From positions 310,001 through 374,000 of the forward strand of contig JADJSV010000002.1 of NCBI GenBank assembly GCA_016711505.1: DNA of 64,000 nucleotides, read 5' to 3'. Below the pieces are notes generated by a model. That model saw only the letters and a program-made list of their open reading frames with translations, was not told where the DNA came from and made no database searches. This stretch comes from Bacteroidota bacterium (lineage in GTDB: Bacteria; Bacteroidota; Bacteroidia; AKYH767-A; 2013-40CM-41-45). Each line of letters opens with the position of its first letter. Position 1 is the first letter of the stretch. This document shows positions 1 to 9,137 of this stretch, piece by piece. A program made the position numbers and the translations under genes.

Positions 1-243
1 TATCATGAAGGTATTTTGCGTGATGTTACTAAAAGGATCCATACTGAGTTTGAATTAATGCGAAGTCAGAAAGAAACTGCTGATTACAAAAAAGCATTGA
101 ATCAATCCCTTATCGTTTCTATAACAGATAAAAACGGAGTATTCACTTTTGCAAATAGTAATTTTTGCAAGATCTCAAAATTTGAAGTTGATGAGATTAC
201 AGGAAAAATCAAAGTATCATCAATTCCGATATTCATACCATAG
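1..243 (+). CDS. PAS-domain sensor histidine kinase, 5' piece (gene enters from the left, frameshifted)
   Basis: The frame is open from base 1, so the gene begins outside the window. The first residues (GILRDVTKR) are the typical end of one PAS domain; a second PAS domain starts around base 100 (SITDKNGVFTFANSNFCKIS). The frame stops at 241-243, but PAS sequence continues in another frame from about base 210. Adding one A to the A5 run at 204-208 restores GKNQSIINSDIHT, the usual PAS core. This is therefore the front part of the kinase described next, not a separate protein. Role by family: cytoplasmic or membrane sensor with stacked PAS input domains; the ligand is unknown. Confidence 0.8.
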   Translation, partial: YHEGILRDVTKRIHTEFELMRSQKETADYKKALNQSLIVSITDKNGVFTFANSNFCKISKFEVDEITGKIKVSSIPIFIP

Positions 244-1520
244 ATTTTCTAAGTACGGTTTATCAAACAATTTCTTCCGGAAAAGTCTGGCGCGGTGAAG
301 TAAAAAACAAAGCAAAGGATGGAAGTTTTTATTGGGTGGATAGCGCTGTTGTTCCTTTTGTCGATGAGTTTGGTAAGACCTATCAATATCTGACCATCAG
401 TATTGATGTTACTGAAAGAAAACTTTCCGATGAAGCACTACTTGCAAATGAGTTAAAGTTCCGTTCGCTTATTGAAAACAATGTTGACATGATAAGTATG
501 TTCGATGCAAATGGAAAATTTACTTATGTGAGTCCGGCAATATTAAAAGAATTTCAATTCACGTATGAAGAATGCATTTCTGTAAATGTAAAAGAAATAA
601 TCCATCAGGACGACCTTCCTGTTGTAAATGAATTTCTCACAAAAGTAATGCACAGTCATTCTGTCCCTGTAAAATCTCCCGTGTTCAGAATTATGAAAAA
701 GGGGGGTGCATATGTATGGGTAGAAGGAACTTTGACGAATCTTCTGAATAAAATGGGTGTCAATGCAATTGTAGCTAACTTTAAAGATATAACTGAAGGA
801 AAAAAATACGAAGAAAAACTCAAGCACAGAAACTCTGAGTTGATGAAATCGAATATGGAGCTGGACAAATTCGTCTACAGTGTTTCACACGATCTTCGTG
901 CGCCCTTATCTTCGATGCTTGGTGTCATTGGAATTTCCGAAGAGGAAACAAATGAGCCTTCAACAAAGGATCATCTTCATATGCTAAAAGCGAGTATTAA
1001 AAAACTGGATCTTTCTATCCGGGATATACTGGATTATTCAAGAAATTCAAGAATGGAAGTCAACAGAGAATCAATTGACCTGAAAGAGTTGTTGAAAGAC
1101 ATTACTGAAAATTTGAAATGTCAGAATAATAGCAGGAACAAAGTAAAGATCGATGTGGAAATGGACGAAAATCATCCATTAGTTTCAGATAAAAACAGAT
1201 TGAATATTATATTGAACAATCTGATCTCAAATGCAATTACATATCAGGATCCATTAAAGAATGATCCGTTGGTAAGTATTAAAGTTGATACATCAGATAC
1301 AGAAACGAATATTATCGTAAAGGATAATGGAATAGGAATCAGCAAAGACCTTCAGGAAAAAATTTTCGATATGTTTTTCCGCGGATCAGAGAATTCAGAC
1401 GGTTCAGGATTGGGATTGTATATTGTTAAAGAATCGGTTGAAAAATTGAATGGAACCATAAATGTAAATTCTGTTCCGGGTAAAGGTTCGGAATTCCGCA
1501 TTTTAATTCCGAATAATTAA
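210..1520 (+). CDS. PAS-domain sensor histidine kinase, 3' piece (PAS, HisKA, HATPase)
   Basis: This continues the piece at the left edge after a one-base loss near 204-208. It first completes a PAS domain (GKVWRGEVKNKAKDGSFYWVD, ending DVTERK near 420), then carries another PAS domain (about 460-790). A HisKA dimerisation domain follows, with H-box SHDLRAPL; the phosphorylatable His is encoded at 888-890. The HATPase domain shows an N-box (LNNLISNA), G1 (DNGIGI), F (FDMFFRG) and G2 (GSGLGLYIV). No membrane segment is visible in the part present. The C-terminal half closely resembles the next gene, indicating tandem duplication. An ATG at 336 could be called as a start, but the upstream frame is clearly PAS sequence, so it is internal. 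Likely partner: the receiver protein two genes downstream. Confidence 0.85.
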   Translation, partial: QSIINSDIHTIDFLSTVYQTISSGKVWRGEVKNKAKDGSFYWVDSAVVPFVDEFGKTYQYLTISIDVTERKLSDEALLANELKFRSLIENNVDMISMFDANGKFTYVSPAILKEFQFTYEECISVNVKEIIHQDDLPVVNEFLTKVMHSHSVPVKSPVFRIMKKGGAYVWVEGTLTNLLNKMGVNAIVANFKDITEGKKYEEKLKHRNSELMKSNMELDKFVYSVSHDLRAPLSSMLGVIGISEEETNEPSTKDHLHMLKASIKKLDLSIRDILDYSRNSRMEVNRESIDLKELLKDITENLKCQNNSRNKVKIDVEMDENHPLVSDKNRLNIILNNLISNAITYQDPLKNDPLVSIKVDTSDTETNIIVKDNGIGISKDLQEKIFDMFFRGSENSDGSGLGLYIVKESVEKLNGTINVNSVPGKGSEFRILIPNN

Positions 1521-1576
1521 ATCGCACAAATGAAAGTAGCATTACATACAGAATTACACATTAAACACACGGTCAA

Positions 1577-2404
1577 ATGTTAAACCCACTATTACAAAAT
1601 CAGGTTCGGTTGCACTTCGGTAATTCAATCGAAATGCCTGATAAATTTATGGAATTGCTGAATTCTATAAGTGATACGTATGATCAATTTGAAACATTAG
1701 CAGAAGAAAATTCCGAATTGAAGAAAACAAATGAACAACTTGATCACTTTGTATACAGCGTATCACATGACCTGAGAGCCCCGTTGAGTTCTATGAAAGG
1801 TCTTGTAGAGATCACAGAAGAAGAGACAGCTGAACCGGTAACTCTGGAGCATATGAAATTGCTCTTAGGAAGTATTGGGAAGCTGGACCATTTCATTCTG
1901 GATGTATTGGATTATTGCAGAAGCAAACGTCTTGAGATCAAGCCGGAACGAATAGACTTTAAGGAATTGATAGAAAATATTTCTGATAACCTCAGACATA
2001 TGAATTCCGGTAACAGGAATGTGGATATTAAAATCAGCATCACGCAGTATAAAGAATTTTGTTCTGATAAAATTGGTGTTGGAATTGTTTTGAATAATCT
2101 GGTGTCGAATGCTATCAGATATCAAAATCCGATGTCAGAGCAGCCTTTTGTAGATATAGAAGTTGAAGCCACAGATAAAACTGCTAATATTATTGTTAAA
2201 GACAATGGAATTGGAATCAGTAAAGAAGGTCAGACAAAGATCTTTGATATGTTTTATCGGGTTTCTGATGAAACGGACGGAACAGGTTTAGGATTGTTTC
2301 TAGTTAAAGAAACCATTGAAAAACTTAATGGAAAAATAAATGTAGAGTCGGAATTGGGAAAAGGTTCGGTATTTCAGATACTGATTCCGAATAATGTGAT
2401 TTAA
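1577..2404 (+). CDS. Sensor histidine kinase without PAS domain
   Basis: A 275-residue kinase. A short, partly coiled N-terminus (EENSELKKTNEQLDHF) leads into HisKA with SHDLRAPL (His64), then HATPase with an N-box (LNNLVSNA), DNGIGI, FDMFYRV and GTGLGLFLV. It has no signal peptide, membrane segment or PAS domain, so it is probably a soluble kinase that receives its signal from a partner. From the H-box onward it aligns almost throughout with the preceding kinase, including the spacing of all ATP-binding motifs. It is therefore a duplicate that lost, or never gained, the sensory part. It lies 56 bases after the first kinase and 13 bases before the receiver gene, which suggests one operon. Confidence 0.88.
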   Translation: MLNPLLQNQVRLHFGNSIEMPDKFMELLNSISDTYDQFETLAEENSELKKTNEQLDHFVYSVSHDLRAPLSSMKGLVEITEEETAEPVTLEHMKLLLGSIGKLDHFILDVLDYCRSKRLEIKPERIDFKELIENISDNLRHMNSGNRNVDIKISITQYKEFCSDKIGVGIVLNNLVSNAIRYQNPMSEQPFVDIEVEATDKTANIIVKDNGIGISKEGQTKIFDMFYRVSDETDGTGLGLFLVKETIEKLNGKINVESELGKGSVFQILIPNNVI

Positions 2405-2417
2405 ATACGAAAAAATT

Positions 2418-2831
2418 ATGGCTGTAGAAAACGGTAATCCGATTTACAAAAGAGTGATGATCATTGATGATACCTATGTGGATCGCTATGTAGCAGAGAG
2501 AAATATTCTGAAGTATGGTATTTCAAGTGAAGTTGTCAGTAAAGAATCCGCTAAAGCCGGATTGGAGTATTTAAAATCATGTGAGTCAAATCCGTCATTA
2601 CTCCCTGAATTGATCTTTCTGGATATTCGCATGCCAGAAATGGATGGTTTTGGTTTTTTGGATGAATATGAAAAGTTGCCTGAGGCAGTGAAAGGAAATT
2701 GTGTTGTAATGATGCTGTCAACTTCCCTGAATCCTGAAGATCATGAAAGAGTGAAAGGCAACAAATACGTCAGTCGTTTTCTGAACAAGCCCCTTGATAA
2801 GGAGAAAATTGAAATCTTGTTGAATAATTGA
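2418..2831 (+). CDS. Single-domain response regulator (receiver only)
   Basis: A 137-residue CheY-like receiver with no output domain. The acidic pair is D17/D18 (IIDD), the phospho-acceptor is D69 (FLDIRMPEMDG), the switch residue is in MLSTS (about T102), and the conserved lysine is K124 (NKPLD). It follows two histidine kinases with 13 bases to the nearer one, so it is their probable phospho-acceptor. Without a DNA-binding or enzymatic domain it presumably acts by protein contact or relays phosphate onward. It is followed by a long inverted repeat that may end the transcript. Confidence 0.9.
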   Translation: MAVENGNPIYKRVMIIDDTYVDRYVAERNILKYGISSEVVSKESAKAGLEYLKSCESNPSLLPELIFLDIRMPEMDGFGFLDEYEKLPEAVKGNCVVMMLSTSLNPEDHERVKGNKYVSRFLNKPLDKEKIEILLNN

Positions 2832-2874
2832 TTTTTTTAAATTGAAATGTGTTAGTTGTATATGAAAAAAATTT

Positions 2875-2973
2875 AACACTAAGATCACTAAGTTTTTAGC
2901 ACAAGATCACAAGTGGCTATTCATAAATGAATTGTCCGTGTTCTTGTGCTAAAAACTTAGGGAACTTAGTGTT
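2875..2973. repeat. Long intergenic inverted repeat (36-bp arms)
   Basis: Arms 2875-2910 and 2938-2973 are near-perfect reverse complements separated by 27 bases. The outer end reads AACACTAAG and the inside TAGCACAAG. It lies between convergent genes and overlaps the 3' end of the minus-strand gene. It could end transcription from both sides; there is no clear T-tract. Similar elements occur at 16477-16554, 11635-11724 and 59871-59964. Confidence 0.8.
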
Positions 2974-4330
2974 TTATTTTTGGAGTTATAAAATTCGAAA
3001 GCACCAAGACCATTAAAAAATAAAACAAAGGCTCCGTCTCATACCGCATTCTGGCTGCTTCATTCGGATCAATTGTGCAATAGATAAATCCTGTTATCAA
3101 TATCCAATGCAGAATAAATTTTATTTCAAATGTCAGCGACTTGTACTTTGATAACATGAGGATAATTGTAATCGGATAGAGTAGAGTATACAATGAGAGC
3201 CTGATAAACGAAGAGCCTCCATTGGATGATTTGATTTTAATATTTGGCAGATCGAACCAGTCGAAGAGAAAAGAGTTGTTCCAGAAAAATGCATTTTCGC
3301 TTTTGTTATTGTATTCGTCAATCGCCGGACTACCGAAATAACTGAAGGTGCCGTATGCAATCGTGAGAAATGAATATTTGAATTCCCAATTCTCCCTCGT
3401 TTCTTTTTCATAATTTTTAGAGATTGGAATTGTCCGGACGTTATGCAATGTTGCCGGATCATTCAATAATTTATTTCCAGAATATTTCTTTATCAATTCC
3501 GAATTTTCATCATACAAGCCTTCGTATTCAAAAGGTAATTTATATCTTCCGCGACTATTGAAATTATTTACTTCTTTTCTTAAGTGGTCAGGATAATGCG
3601 CTGAAATATTTTGCCCGAAAAGACTTGAACCACTCCAGAAACCATATTGCACATAATTTTTTGAATACCATAATAGTGGAATTAGTAATAAAAGCAACCC
3701 CGGAATCATTTTATTAAATGGAATTAATTTTCTGAAAGACATTAATAGTAACAGGATCCAGAGTGGGTGATAAGAGGCTCGTAAAAGAGATAGCACAACA
3801 AATAGTAATGCAATCAGATTGAATTTATTTACAACAGATTTGTCAGAATAAAGAATTTGTAAGCATGCGATGCTAAGAAAGAATAGTATTGCAGGATAAT
3901 AATAAAAACTGAACCAGATAAAATGTAATGGATTTCCTAGCAAAAGGAAGGCGAAAAGTGCTGCATGGCCTATTTTTAATTTCCGGAGCAAATTGTAAAA
4001 CATAAATGTTCCGGCGATCTGCATGATCATAAAAGATGCGAGGCAAAATATATAGAAGGGTAAGTGGATCTGGTAGCAAATGCCTGCGATAAAGTTTAAG
4101 AGAGGTGGGTTTGTATGGAGATGAAAAATATTTTGGATAAAGTTTTCCTGAAAAGCATATTCCGGTCGCCAGTAAATTCCTGGATCAAATTCGTAATGGA
4201 TGAGTCCTGTTGTTTGGACCAAAAGATGACCTGCTGTTATCCAGAAAATCATTATCCATTTAAAATTAGCAGGCTTCATTTCCATAGTTGTGGGTGAATA
4301 TAGACAAAACCTTGCATTTAGGAAATTCAT
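2966..4330 (-). CDS. Polytopic membrane protein, possible GT-C-type glycosyltransferase
   Basis: A 454-residue hydrophobic protein with roughly ten predicted membrane spans. The first extracytoplasmic loop has acidic residues (HYEFDPGIYW) followed by HTNPPLLNF, which resembles the HPPL signature after loop 1 in GT-C enzymes such as ArnT/PMT-like proteins. A soluble loop occupies roughly residues 230-340. GT-C enzymes use lipid-linked sugars, but this assignment rests on topology and one motif only. A methionine at residue 16 (MEMKPANF, about 4285) is an alternative start just before the first span and may be the real one. It is convergent with the receiver gene and divergent from the GH9 gene. 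Confidence 0.55.
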   Translation of the reverse strand: MNFLNARFCLYSPTTMEMKPANFKWIMIFWITAGHLLVQTTGLIHYEFDPGIYWRPEYAFQENFIQNIFHLHTNPPLLNFIAGICYQIHLPFYIFCLASFMIMQIAGTFMFYNLLRKLKIGHAALFAFLLLGNPLHFIWFSFYYYPAILFFLSIACLQILYSDKSVVNKFNLIALLFVVLSLLRASYHPLWILLLLMSFRKLIPFNKMIPGLLLLLIPLLWYSKNYVQYGFWSGSSLFGQNISAHYPDHLRKEVNNFNSRGRYKLPFEYEGLYDENSELIKKYSGNKLLNDPATLHNVRTIPISKNYEKETRENWEFKYSFLTIAYGTFSYFGSPAIDEYNNKSENAFFWNNSFLFDWFDLPNIKIKSSNGGSSFIRLSLYTLLYPITIILMLSKYKSLTFEIKFILHWILITGFIYCTIDPNEAARMRYETEPLFYFLMVLVLSNFITPKIKH

Positions 4331-4387
4331 CTGAAAAGCAAATTGACTACCTAATTTTAGTAATATTGATACATAAATAAAACAGAA

Positions 4388-6562
4388 ATGAAGCTGAAAT
4401 TTACTTTACAATGTATTCTTTTGTTCTGGATAAAATATATGTCCGGATCACCGGCAACTACTTCGGAGAATATTAAAGTAGATCAATTTGGTTACCGACC
4501 GCTTGATGAGAAAATAGCTGTTATTTCAAATCCATTAATCGGATATAACAACACAGCAACATTTATTCCGGGAAGTGTTTATCAGTTACGTGAGTGGAGT
4601 ACGGATGCTGTTGTTTTCACTGGAAGCCCATCTTCATGGAATAGTGGTGCCACGCAAAGTCAAAGTGGAGATCAGGTTTGGTGGTTTGATTTTTCCACTT
4701 TTACCTCTCCCGGAGCATATTATATTTTTGATGTTTCAAATAATGTCGGCTCATATCGTTTTGAGATAGATGAGTGTGTTTACAATGATGCATTGATTCA
4801 AACTGTGCGAATGTTTTATTATGCTCGTTGCGGAATGAGAAAAGACTCACAGTACGCCGATTCGGCTTGGGCGGATCACTCTTGCCATCAAAGGACAGAT
4901 CAGGATTTTGAATGCAAATTATACAACAATAGAATAAGTAGTACTGCAAGAGATCTTTCTGGCGGATGGCATGATGCGGGTGATTATAATAAATATGTGA
5001 ACTTTACGTGGGGAACAATGATTGACCTATTACTGGCATACGAAGAAAATCCATTGATATGGGGAGATGATTATAATATCCCTGAAAGCGGAAATGGAAT
5101 TCCTGACCTCCTTGATGAAATTAAGTATGAGTTGAGCTGGCTTCGTAAAATGCAACAAACGGATGGTTCAGTTTTATCGATCGTAGGTGGTGGAGCTGCA
5201 AGTCCGCCGAGCAGTGATCAGAATTTCAGAGTCTATGGTCCTGCTACCACTTCTGCATCATTTACAGCAGCCGGTATTTTTGCATTGGCTTCAATTCAGT
5301 TTACTTCGATTGGACAGGCTATCGATGCTTTCTATTATAAAAATGCTGCAATAGCTGCATACGATTGGGCGGTGGCAAACCCTGGTGTTACATTTTATAA
5401 TTCAGGTTTACTCGGCGCAGGTGAACAGGAAACTGATAGCTATGGAGTGGCAGCGAGAAAATTTACAGCATCAGTTTTTCTTTATGCATTGACTACAGAT
5501 CAACAGTATCGTACGTTTGTGGATGCTAATTATCAGGATCTGCATTTGCTTCAGTGGACATATGCATATCCATTTGAAGGTGTTGAGCAGGATGCACTTT
5601 TGTACTATACCAAAACCCCCGGTGCAACGACATCAGTCATAAATGATATAATTAGTGCTTACACTTCTTCAATGGTTTCAAATAATGCTGACAACCTTCC
5701 TGCATATTTAAGTAGAACCGATGCGTATAGTGCATGGCTGGCAGATAATAATTACACATGGAACAGCAATCAGACGAAATCCAAACAGGCAAACATGTTT
5801 TTAAATATGAATGCCTATAATCTAAGCACGGTAAATCAAAATAATTTTACGAATGCAGCTGCAGGGTATGTCCATTATTTCCATGGTGTAAATCCTAATT
5901 CGAAAACATTTATAAGCAATATGGGTTCTTTTGGGGCAGAAAATTCTGTTTCTCAATTTTATCATGCATGGTTTGAAAACGGAAGTCCGCTCTGGGATGA
6001 AGTTGGCGTATCCACTTATGGTCCGCCACCAGGCTATATTCCCGGTGGACCAAATCCCGGTTATTCGCTTGATGGTTGCTGCCCGGGTTCATGTGGAAGT
6101 CCGATTAATAATGCACTCTGTAATATAAACGTAACACCACCAATGAATCAACCGATTCAAAAGTCGTATAAAGATTTTAATGATAACTGGCCATTGAATT
6201 CATGGACAGTAACAGAAGCCGGGATTTATACAAATGCTGCTTATGTAAAAATGATTTCGAAATTTGCTTCACCTTTGTGTCTGCCTACAACTATTTCTGC
6301 GTTGAATTTATCGGATGAAGGAAAGATCATTAAATCAATTTTTCCTTCGCCTTCTAAGAACGAGGTGACAGTTATACTGAACAGACTTATTTCAGGTGGA
6401 AAGATTTCTTTGTTTGATATCAGTGGAAGAAATGTTTTTGAAAGATCTATCGATAATGAGAATTCCATACTGATTGATTTATCAGCAGTAACATCCGGAA
6501 TGTATGTTTTGAAAGTTAATTCAGGTGAGATTACTGAAGTTGCCAGAGTGGTAAAGCAATAA
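4388..6562 (+). CDS. Secreted GH9 family glycoside hydrolase (endoglucanase-like) with T9SS signal
   Basis: A 724-residue exported enzyme. After a signal peptide (about 1-20) comes the Ig-like CelD_N domain of family 9 cellulases (IKVDQFGYRPLDEKIAV, about 28-130). The catalytic (alpha/alpha)6 domain runs from about 135 to 630. The family motif SGGWHDAGDYNKYVN carries the catalytic base region (D196/D199), and E610 in WTVTEAGIYTNA is the expected acid. The segment HGVNPNSKTFISNMGS is the usual C-terminal GH9 region. The last ~75 residues (FPSPSKNEV to MYVLKVNSGE) are a T9SS type A sorting domain, predicting outer-membrane translocation and surface anchoring or release. Substrate by family: beta-1,4-glucans such as cellulose or mixed-linkage glucan. 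No carbohydrate-binding module or neighbouring polysaccharide-utilisation genes are seen. Confidence 0.92.
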   Translation: MKLKFTLQCILLFWIKYMSGSPATTSENIKVDQFGYRPLDEKIAVISNPLIGYNNTATFIPGSVYQLREWSTDAVVFTGSPSSWNSGATQSQSGDQVWWFDFSTFTSPGAYYIFDVSNNVGSYRFEIDECVYNDALIQTVRMFYYARCGMRKDSQYADSAWADHSCHQRTDQDFECKLYNNRISSTARDLSGGWHDAGDYNKYVNFTWGTMIDLLLAYEENPLIWGDDYNIPESGNGIPDLLDEIKYELSWLRKMQQTDGSVLSIVGGGAASPPSSDQNFRVYGPATTSASFTAAGIFALASIQFTSIGQAIDAFYYKNAAIAAYDWAVANPGVTFYNSGLLGAGEQETDSYGVAARKFTASVFLYALTTDQQYRTFVDANYQDLHLLQWTYAYPFEGVEQDALLYYTKTPGATTSVINDIISAYTSSMVSNNADNLPAYLSRTDAYSAWLADNNYTWNSNQTKSKQANMFLNMNAYNLSTVNQNNFTNAAAGYVHYFHGVNPNSKTFISNMGSFGAENSVSQFYHAWFENGSPLWDEVGVSTYGPPPGYIPGGPNPGYSLDGCCPGSCGSPINNALCNINVTPPMNQPIQKSYKDFNDNWPLNSWTVTEAGIYTNAAYVKMISKFASPLCLPTTISALNLSDEGKIIKSIFPSPSKNEVTVILNRLISGGKISLFDISGRNVFERSIDNENSILIDLSAVTSGMYVLKVNSGEITEVARVVKQ

Positions 6563-6590
6563 TGTTAGAAACATGGATTTCATGTAGCAC

Positions 6591-6621
6591 ATTCCGAAAT
6601 CCGCATTCCGCATTCCGAAAT
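6591..6621. repeat. Short direct repeats of CATTCCG type
   Basis: Four tandem variants of ATTCCG/ATCCG follow the GH9 gene. A related tract of four AATCCGC units is at 19801, and AATTCGT-type variants flank the inverted repeat near 59.8-60.0 kb. Function unknown. Confidence 0.5.
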
Positions 6622-6786
6622 ATTTACAATTAATACATGTCAATTCACTTTTAGAAGTACAATCACTGCACTTTAGATGTAAAATAATGCACTTCAATCA
6701 GTTGAATTTTTCCGTTTGAGACCAAAATCATTATTTTTGAAGCACAATAAGATTAACTTGTTGGCTTAAATAATCATTTCACTCAA

Positions 6787-7050
6787 ATGCATTTATACAA
6801 ACGACATTTATTCCTACTGGCCCTCGTGGTTCTTAATTTCATTGGATGCAGTAAGAAGCAGGAGAAAATTCAACCTACTGTTGAAGCCATAACGGAGTCG
6901 GTGTATGCCTCCGGAATCATTAAAAGCAGAAATCAATATCAGGTTTATTCAACAGTGAATGGTTTGCTGAATGAGATAATGGTTAATGAAGGGGATGTTG
7001 TAAAAAAAGATCAGCCTATTTTAAGACTGTTGAATGAATCTTCAAATTAA
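6787..7050 (+). CDS. ABC export periplasmic adaptor (membrane fusion protein), 5' piece, frameshifted
   Basis: This is the N-terminus of a HlyD/MacA-type adaptor. It has a signal peptide with a lipobox-like end (LNFIGCSKK, Cys about 20) and the first half of the biotinyl-lipoyl domain (GIIKSRNQYQVYSTVNGLLNEIMVNEGDVVKKDQPILRL). The frame ends at TAA 7048-7050. Adding one A to the run at 7044-7046 gives NESSKLNTANARLAAE, the expected entry into the coiled-coil hairpin, so the stop is a frameshift and not a true end. Repaired, the adaptor is about 364 residues. Candidate promoter: an exact TAnnTTTG (-7) at 6732-6739, although a properly spaced -33 element is lacking. Confidence 0.8.
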   Translation: MHLYKRHLFLLALVVLNFIGCSKKQEKIQPTVEAITESVYASGIIKSRNQYQVYSTVNGLLNEIMVNEGDVVKKDQPILRLLNESSN

Positions 7051-7880
7051 ATACTGCCAATGCCCGACTTGCTGCGGAGCTTGCCGAAAAGAATATCAAT
7101 GGCGATAAGCTGAATGAACTCAAAGCAAATCTTGAATTTGCAGGATCAAAATTGAAAAATGATTCTGTGCTTTTTATCAGACAGAAAAATTTATATGCAC
7201 AACAAATAGGAACGTTGATCGATCTCGAGCAAAGAGAACTCGCCTATACTAATTCGCAGACAAATTTCCGTTCTGCAAAACTCAGATATGATGATGCCAA
7301 AACCCAGACAGACTTTGCTGCCCGGCAAGCAAAGAATAATTTGAGTATAAGTACCAATGTTCAGAATGATTTCATAATAAAAAGTGAAACCAATGGACGT
7401 GTTTACAGCATTCTGAAAGAAAAAGGAGAACTTGTCAATACTCAAACTCCTGTTGCAATTATCGGCGACGCTGAAGTATTCGAACTGGAATTGCAGGTTG
7501 ATGAATACGATGTTACTAGGATAAAAGCTGGTCAGAAAATTCTGTTAAGTCTTGATAGTTACAAAGGAAAAATATTTGAAGCCGTTGTAAGGCGAATTGA
7601 TCCTATTATGAATGAGCGGACACGTTCGTTTAAAGTAGAAGCAGATTTCGTTCAGAAGCCCGATGAACTTTTTCCAAATTTAACTGTGGAGGCAAATATT
7701 GTTATTCATACAAAAGAAAAGGCATTGACAATTCCAAGAACTTATCTTGTCGAAGATCAATTTGTATTAAATGAAAAAGGGGAGAAGAAAAAAGTGGTTG
7801 TTGGATTAAAAGATTACAACAAAGCAGAGATCATAAGTGGCATTTCATCATCAGACTTTATCTACCTTCCTGTTAAATGA
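7047..7880 (+). CDS. ABC export periplasmic adaptor (membrane fusion protein), 3' piece
   Basis: This continues the lipoprotein adaptor after the one-base loss at 7044-7046. It holds a coiled-coil region (ARLAAELAEKN to KTQTDFAARQAKNN), the second half of the lipoyl domain (ETNGRVYSILKEKGELVNTQ), then the beta-barrel (VDEYDVTRIKAGQKILLSLDSYKGK) and membrane-proximal domains. Family role: links an inner-membrane MacB-like permease to an outer-membrane channel in the periplasm. The stop overlaps the start of the permease gene by four bases (ATGA), so the two are translationally coupled. An ATG at 7152 is internal; the frame upstream of it is real adaptor sequence. No TolC-like outer-membrane gene is adjacent. 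Confidence 0.85.
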   Translation, partial: LNTANARLAAELAEKNINGDKLNELKANLEFAGSKLKNDSVLFIRQKNLYAQQIGTLIDLEQRELAYTNSQTNFRSAKLRYDDAKTQTDFAARQAKNNLSISTNVQNDFIIKSETNGRVYSILKEKGELVNTQTPVAIIGDAEVFELELQVDEYDVTRIKAGQKILLSLDSYKGKIFEAVVRRIDPIMNERTRSFKVEADFVQKPDELFPNLTVEANIVIHTKEKALTIPRTYLVEDQFVLNEKGEKKKVVVGLKDYNKAEIISGISSSDFIYLPVK

Positions 7881-9136
7881 ATCTCCGGCTGATCTTTAGT
7901 ATTTCTAAATCTCTTTTGCTTGCCAGATTGAAGCAGACTGTTGTTGCAGCAGTTGGTGTCACGTTCAGTATTACGATGTTCGTAACACTTTTGAGTTTCA
8001 TGACAGGCTTAAATACTATGTTGGATGGTCTGATACTTAATCGCACACCACATGTACGCTTATTCAATGACATCAAACCTGCAAAAGTTCAGCCGATTGA
8101 TGCGTCACCTGAATTTAAAGGAGATTATAATTTTATCAATTCGATTAAATCGGGTGCCGGACGAAAAGAGATCTATAATAGCGGCGCAATCATACAAAAA
8201 ATAAAAACCGATGATCGGGTTTTAGGATTAGCTCCGCGGATCAATGCTCCTGTTTTTTTTAACGATGGTGCTATTGAGATCACTGCATCTATCAATGGTG
8301 TTGATGTTCAGGAAGAGACCCGGCTTTTCCACTTCAATGAATATGTTACAACAGGAAATCCAATCGATCTGAAGAATGTTTCAAACAGTATCATTCTTGG
8401 TAAAGCACTTGCGCAAAAATTACTGGCAAATGTAGGAGATGTAGTACAACTCACGACCTCGCAAGGTGAGCGGTTTCCATTGAAAGTCGTAGGATATTTT
8501 GAATCCGGCTTACTTGATTTTGATAAGACGCAGGCATATGCCTCAATAGGAACTGTTCAGAAGATTTTAGGAAAAGATAAAAGTTATGTGACCGATCTTC
8601 AGGTTAAGCTGAAAGACATTTTACTTGCACCTGAAGTAGCAAAAGAATATGCAGAACTTTTTCAAACGGATGCAGAAGATATTCAGACAGCCAATTCGCA
8701 ATTTGAAACAGGTAGCCGTGTTCGATCAATAATATCTTATTCGGTTGGAATTACACTTCTTATTGTTGCGGGATTCGGCATCTATAACATTCTCAACATG
8801 ATGATCTTTGAAAAAATGGAGACGATTGCTATACTGAAAGCAACGGGCTTTGCAGGGATAGATGTAAAACGGATTTTTCTCACCATTGCAATGACAATAG
8901 GGTTTGTCGGTGGAATAGCAGGATTACTTTTTGGATTTCTGTTATCGTCATTGATCGATCAGATTCCATTCAATACAGCAGCATTGCCAACTGTAACAAC
9001 GTTTCCGATCAACTACAATATTGTTTATTATTTCATTGGAGGAATTTTTTCTTTGATCACAACCTACTTCGCAGGATTTTTCCCGGCACGCAAAGCAGGG
9101 AAAGTTGATCCTGTTGTTATAATCAGGGGGAAATAA
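7877..9136 (+). CDS. ABC transporter permease, FtsX/MacB family
   Basis: A 419-residue permease with the FtsX topology. One membrane span lies near the N-terminus (VVAAVGVTFSITMFVTLL) and a large periplasmic MacB-PCD-like domain covers about 45-270. Three C-terminal spans follow (SYSVGITLLIVAGFGIYNI; IAMTIGFVGGIAGLLFGFLL; IVYYFIGGIFSLITTYFAG), and it ends in the family motif FPARKAGKVDPVVIIRGK. The cytoplasmic loop EKMETIAILKATGF is the usual ATPase coupling helix. It sits between the adaptor (4-base overlap) and the ATPase (1-base gap), forming a complete MacAB/Lol-type unit. Likely substrates for the family are lipids, lipoproteins, peptides or drugs; nothing here decides between them. Confidence 0.88.
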   Translation: MNLRLIFSISKSLLLARLKQTVVAAVGVTFSITMFVTLLSFMTGLNTMLDGLILNRTPHVRLFNDIKPAKVQPIDASPEFKGDYNFINSIKSGAGRKEIYNSGAIIQKIKTDDRVLGLAPRINAPVFFNDGAIEITASINGVDVQEETRLFHFNEYVTTGNPIDLKNVSNSIILGKALAQKLLANVGDVVQLTTSQGERFPLKVVGYFESGLLDFDKTQAYASIGTVQKILGKDKSYVTDLQVKLKDILLAPEVAKEYAELFQTDAEDIQTANSQFETGSRVRSIISYSVGITLLIVAGFGIYNILNMMIFEKMETIAILKATGFAGIDVKRIFLTIAMTIGFVGGIAGLLFGFLLSSLIDQIPFNTAALPTVTTFPINYNIVYYFIGGIFSLITTYFAGFFPARKAGKVDPVVIIRGK

Positions 9137-9137
9137 T

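Noticed and set aside
2966..4330. Naming the membrane protein as ArnT or a specific mannosyltransferase
   Set aside because: Only topology and a weak HxNPPL-like motif support GT-C; no donor or acceptor can be inferred.
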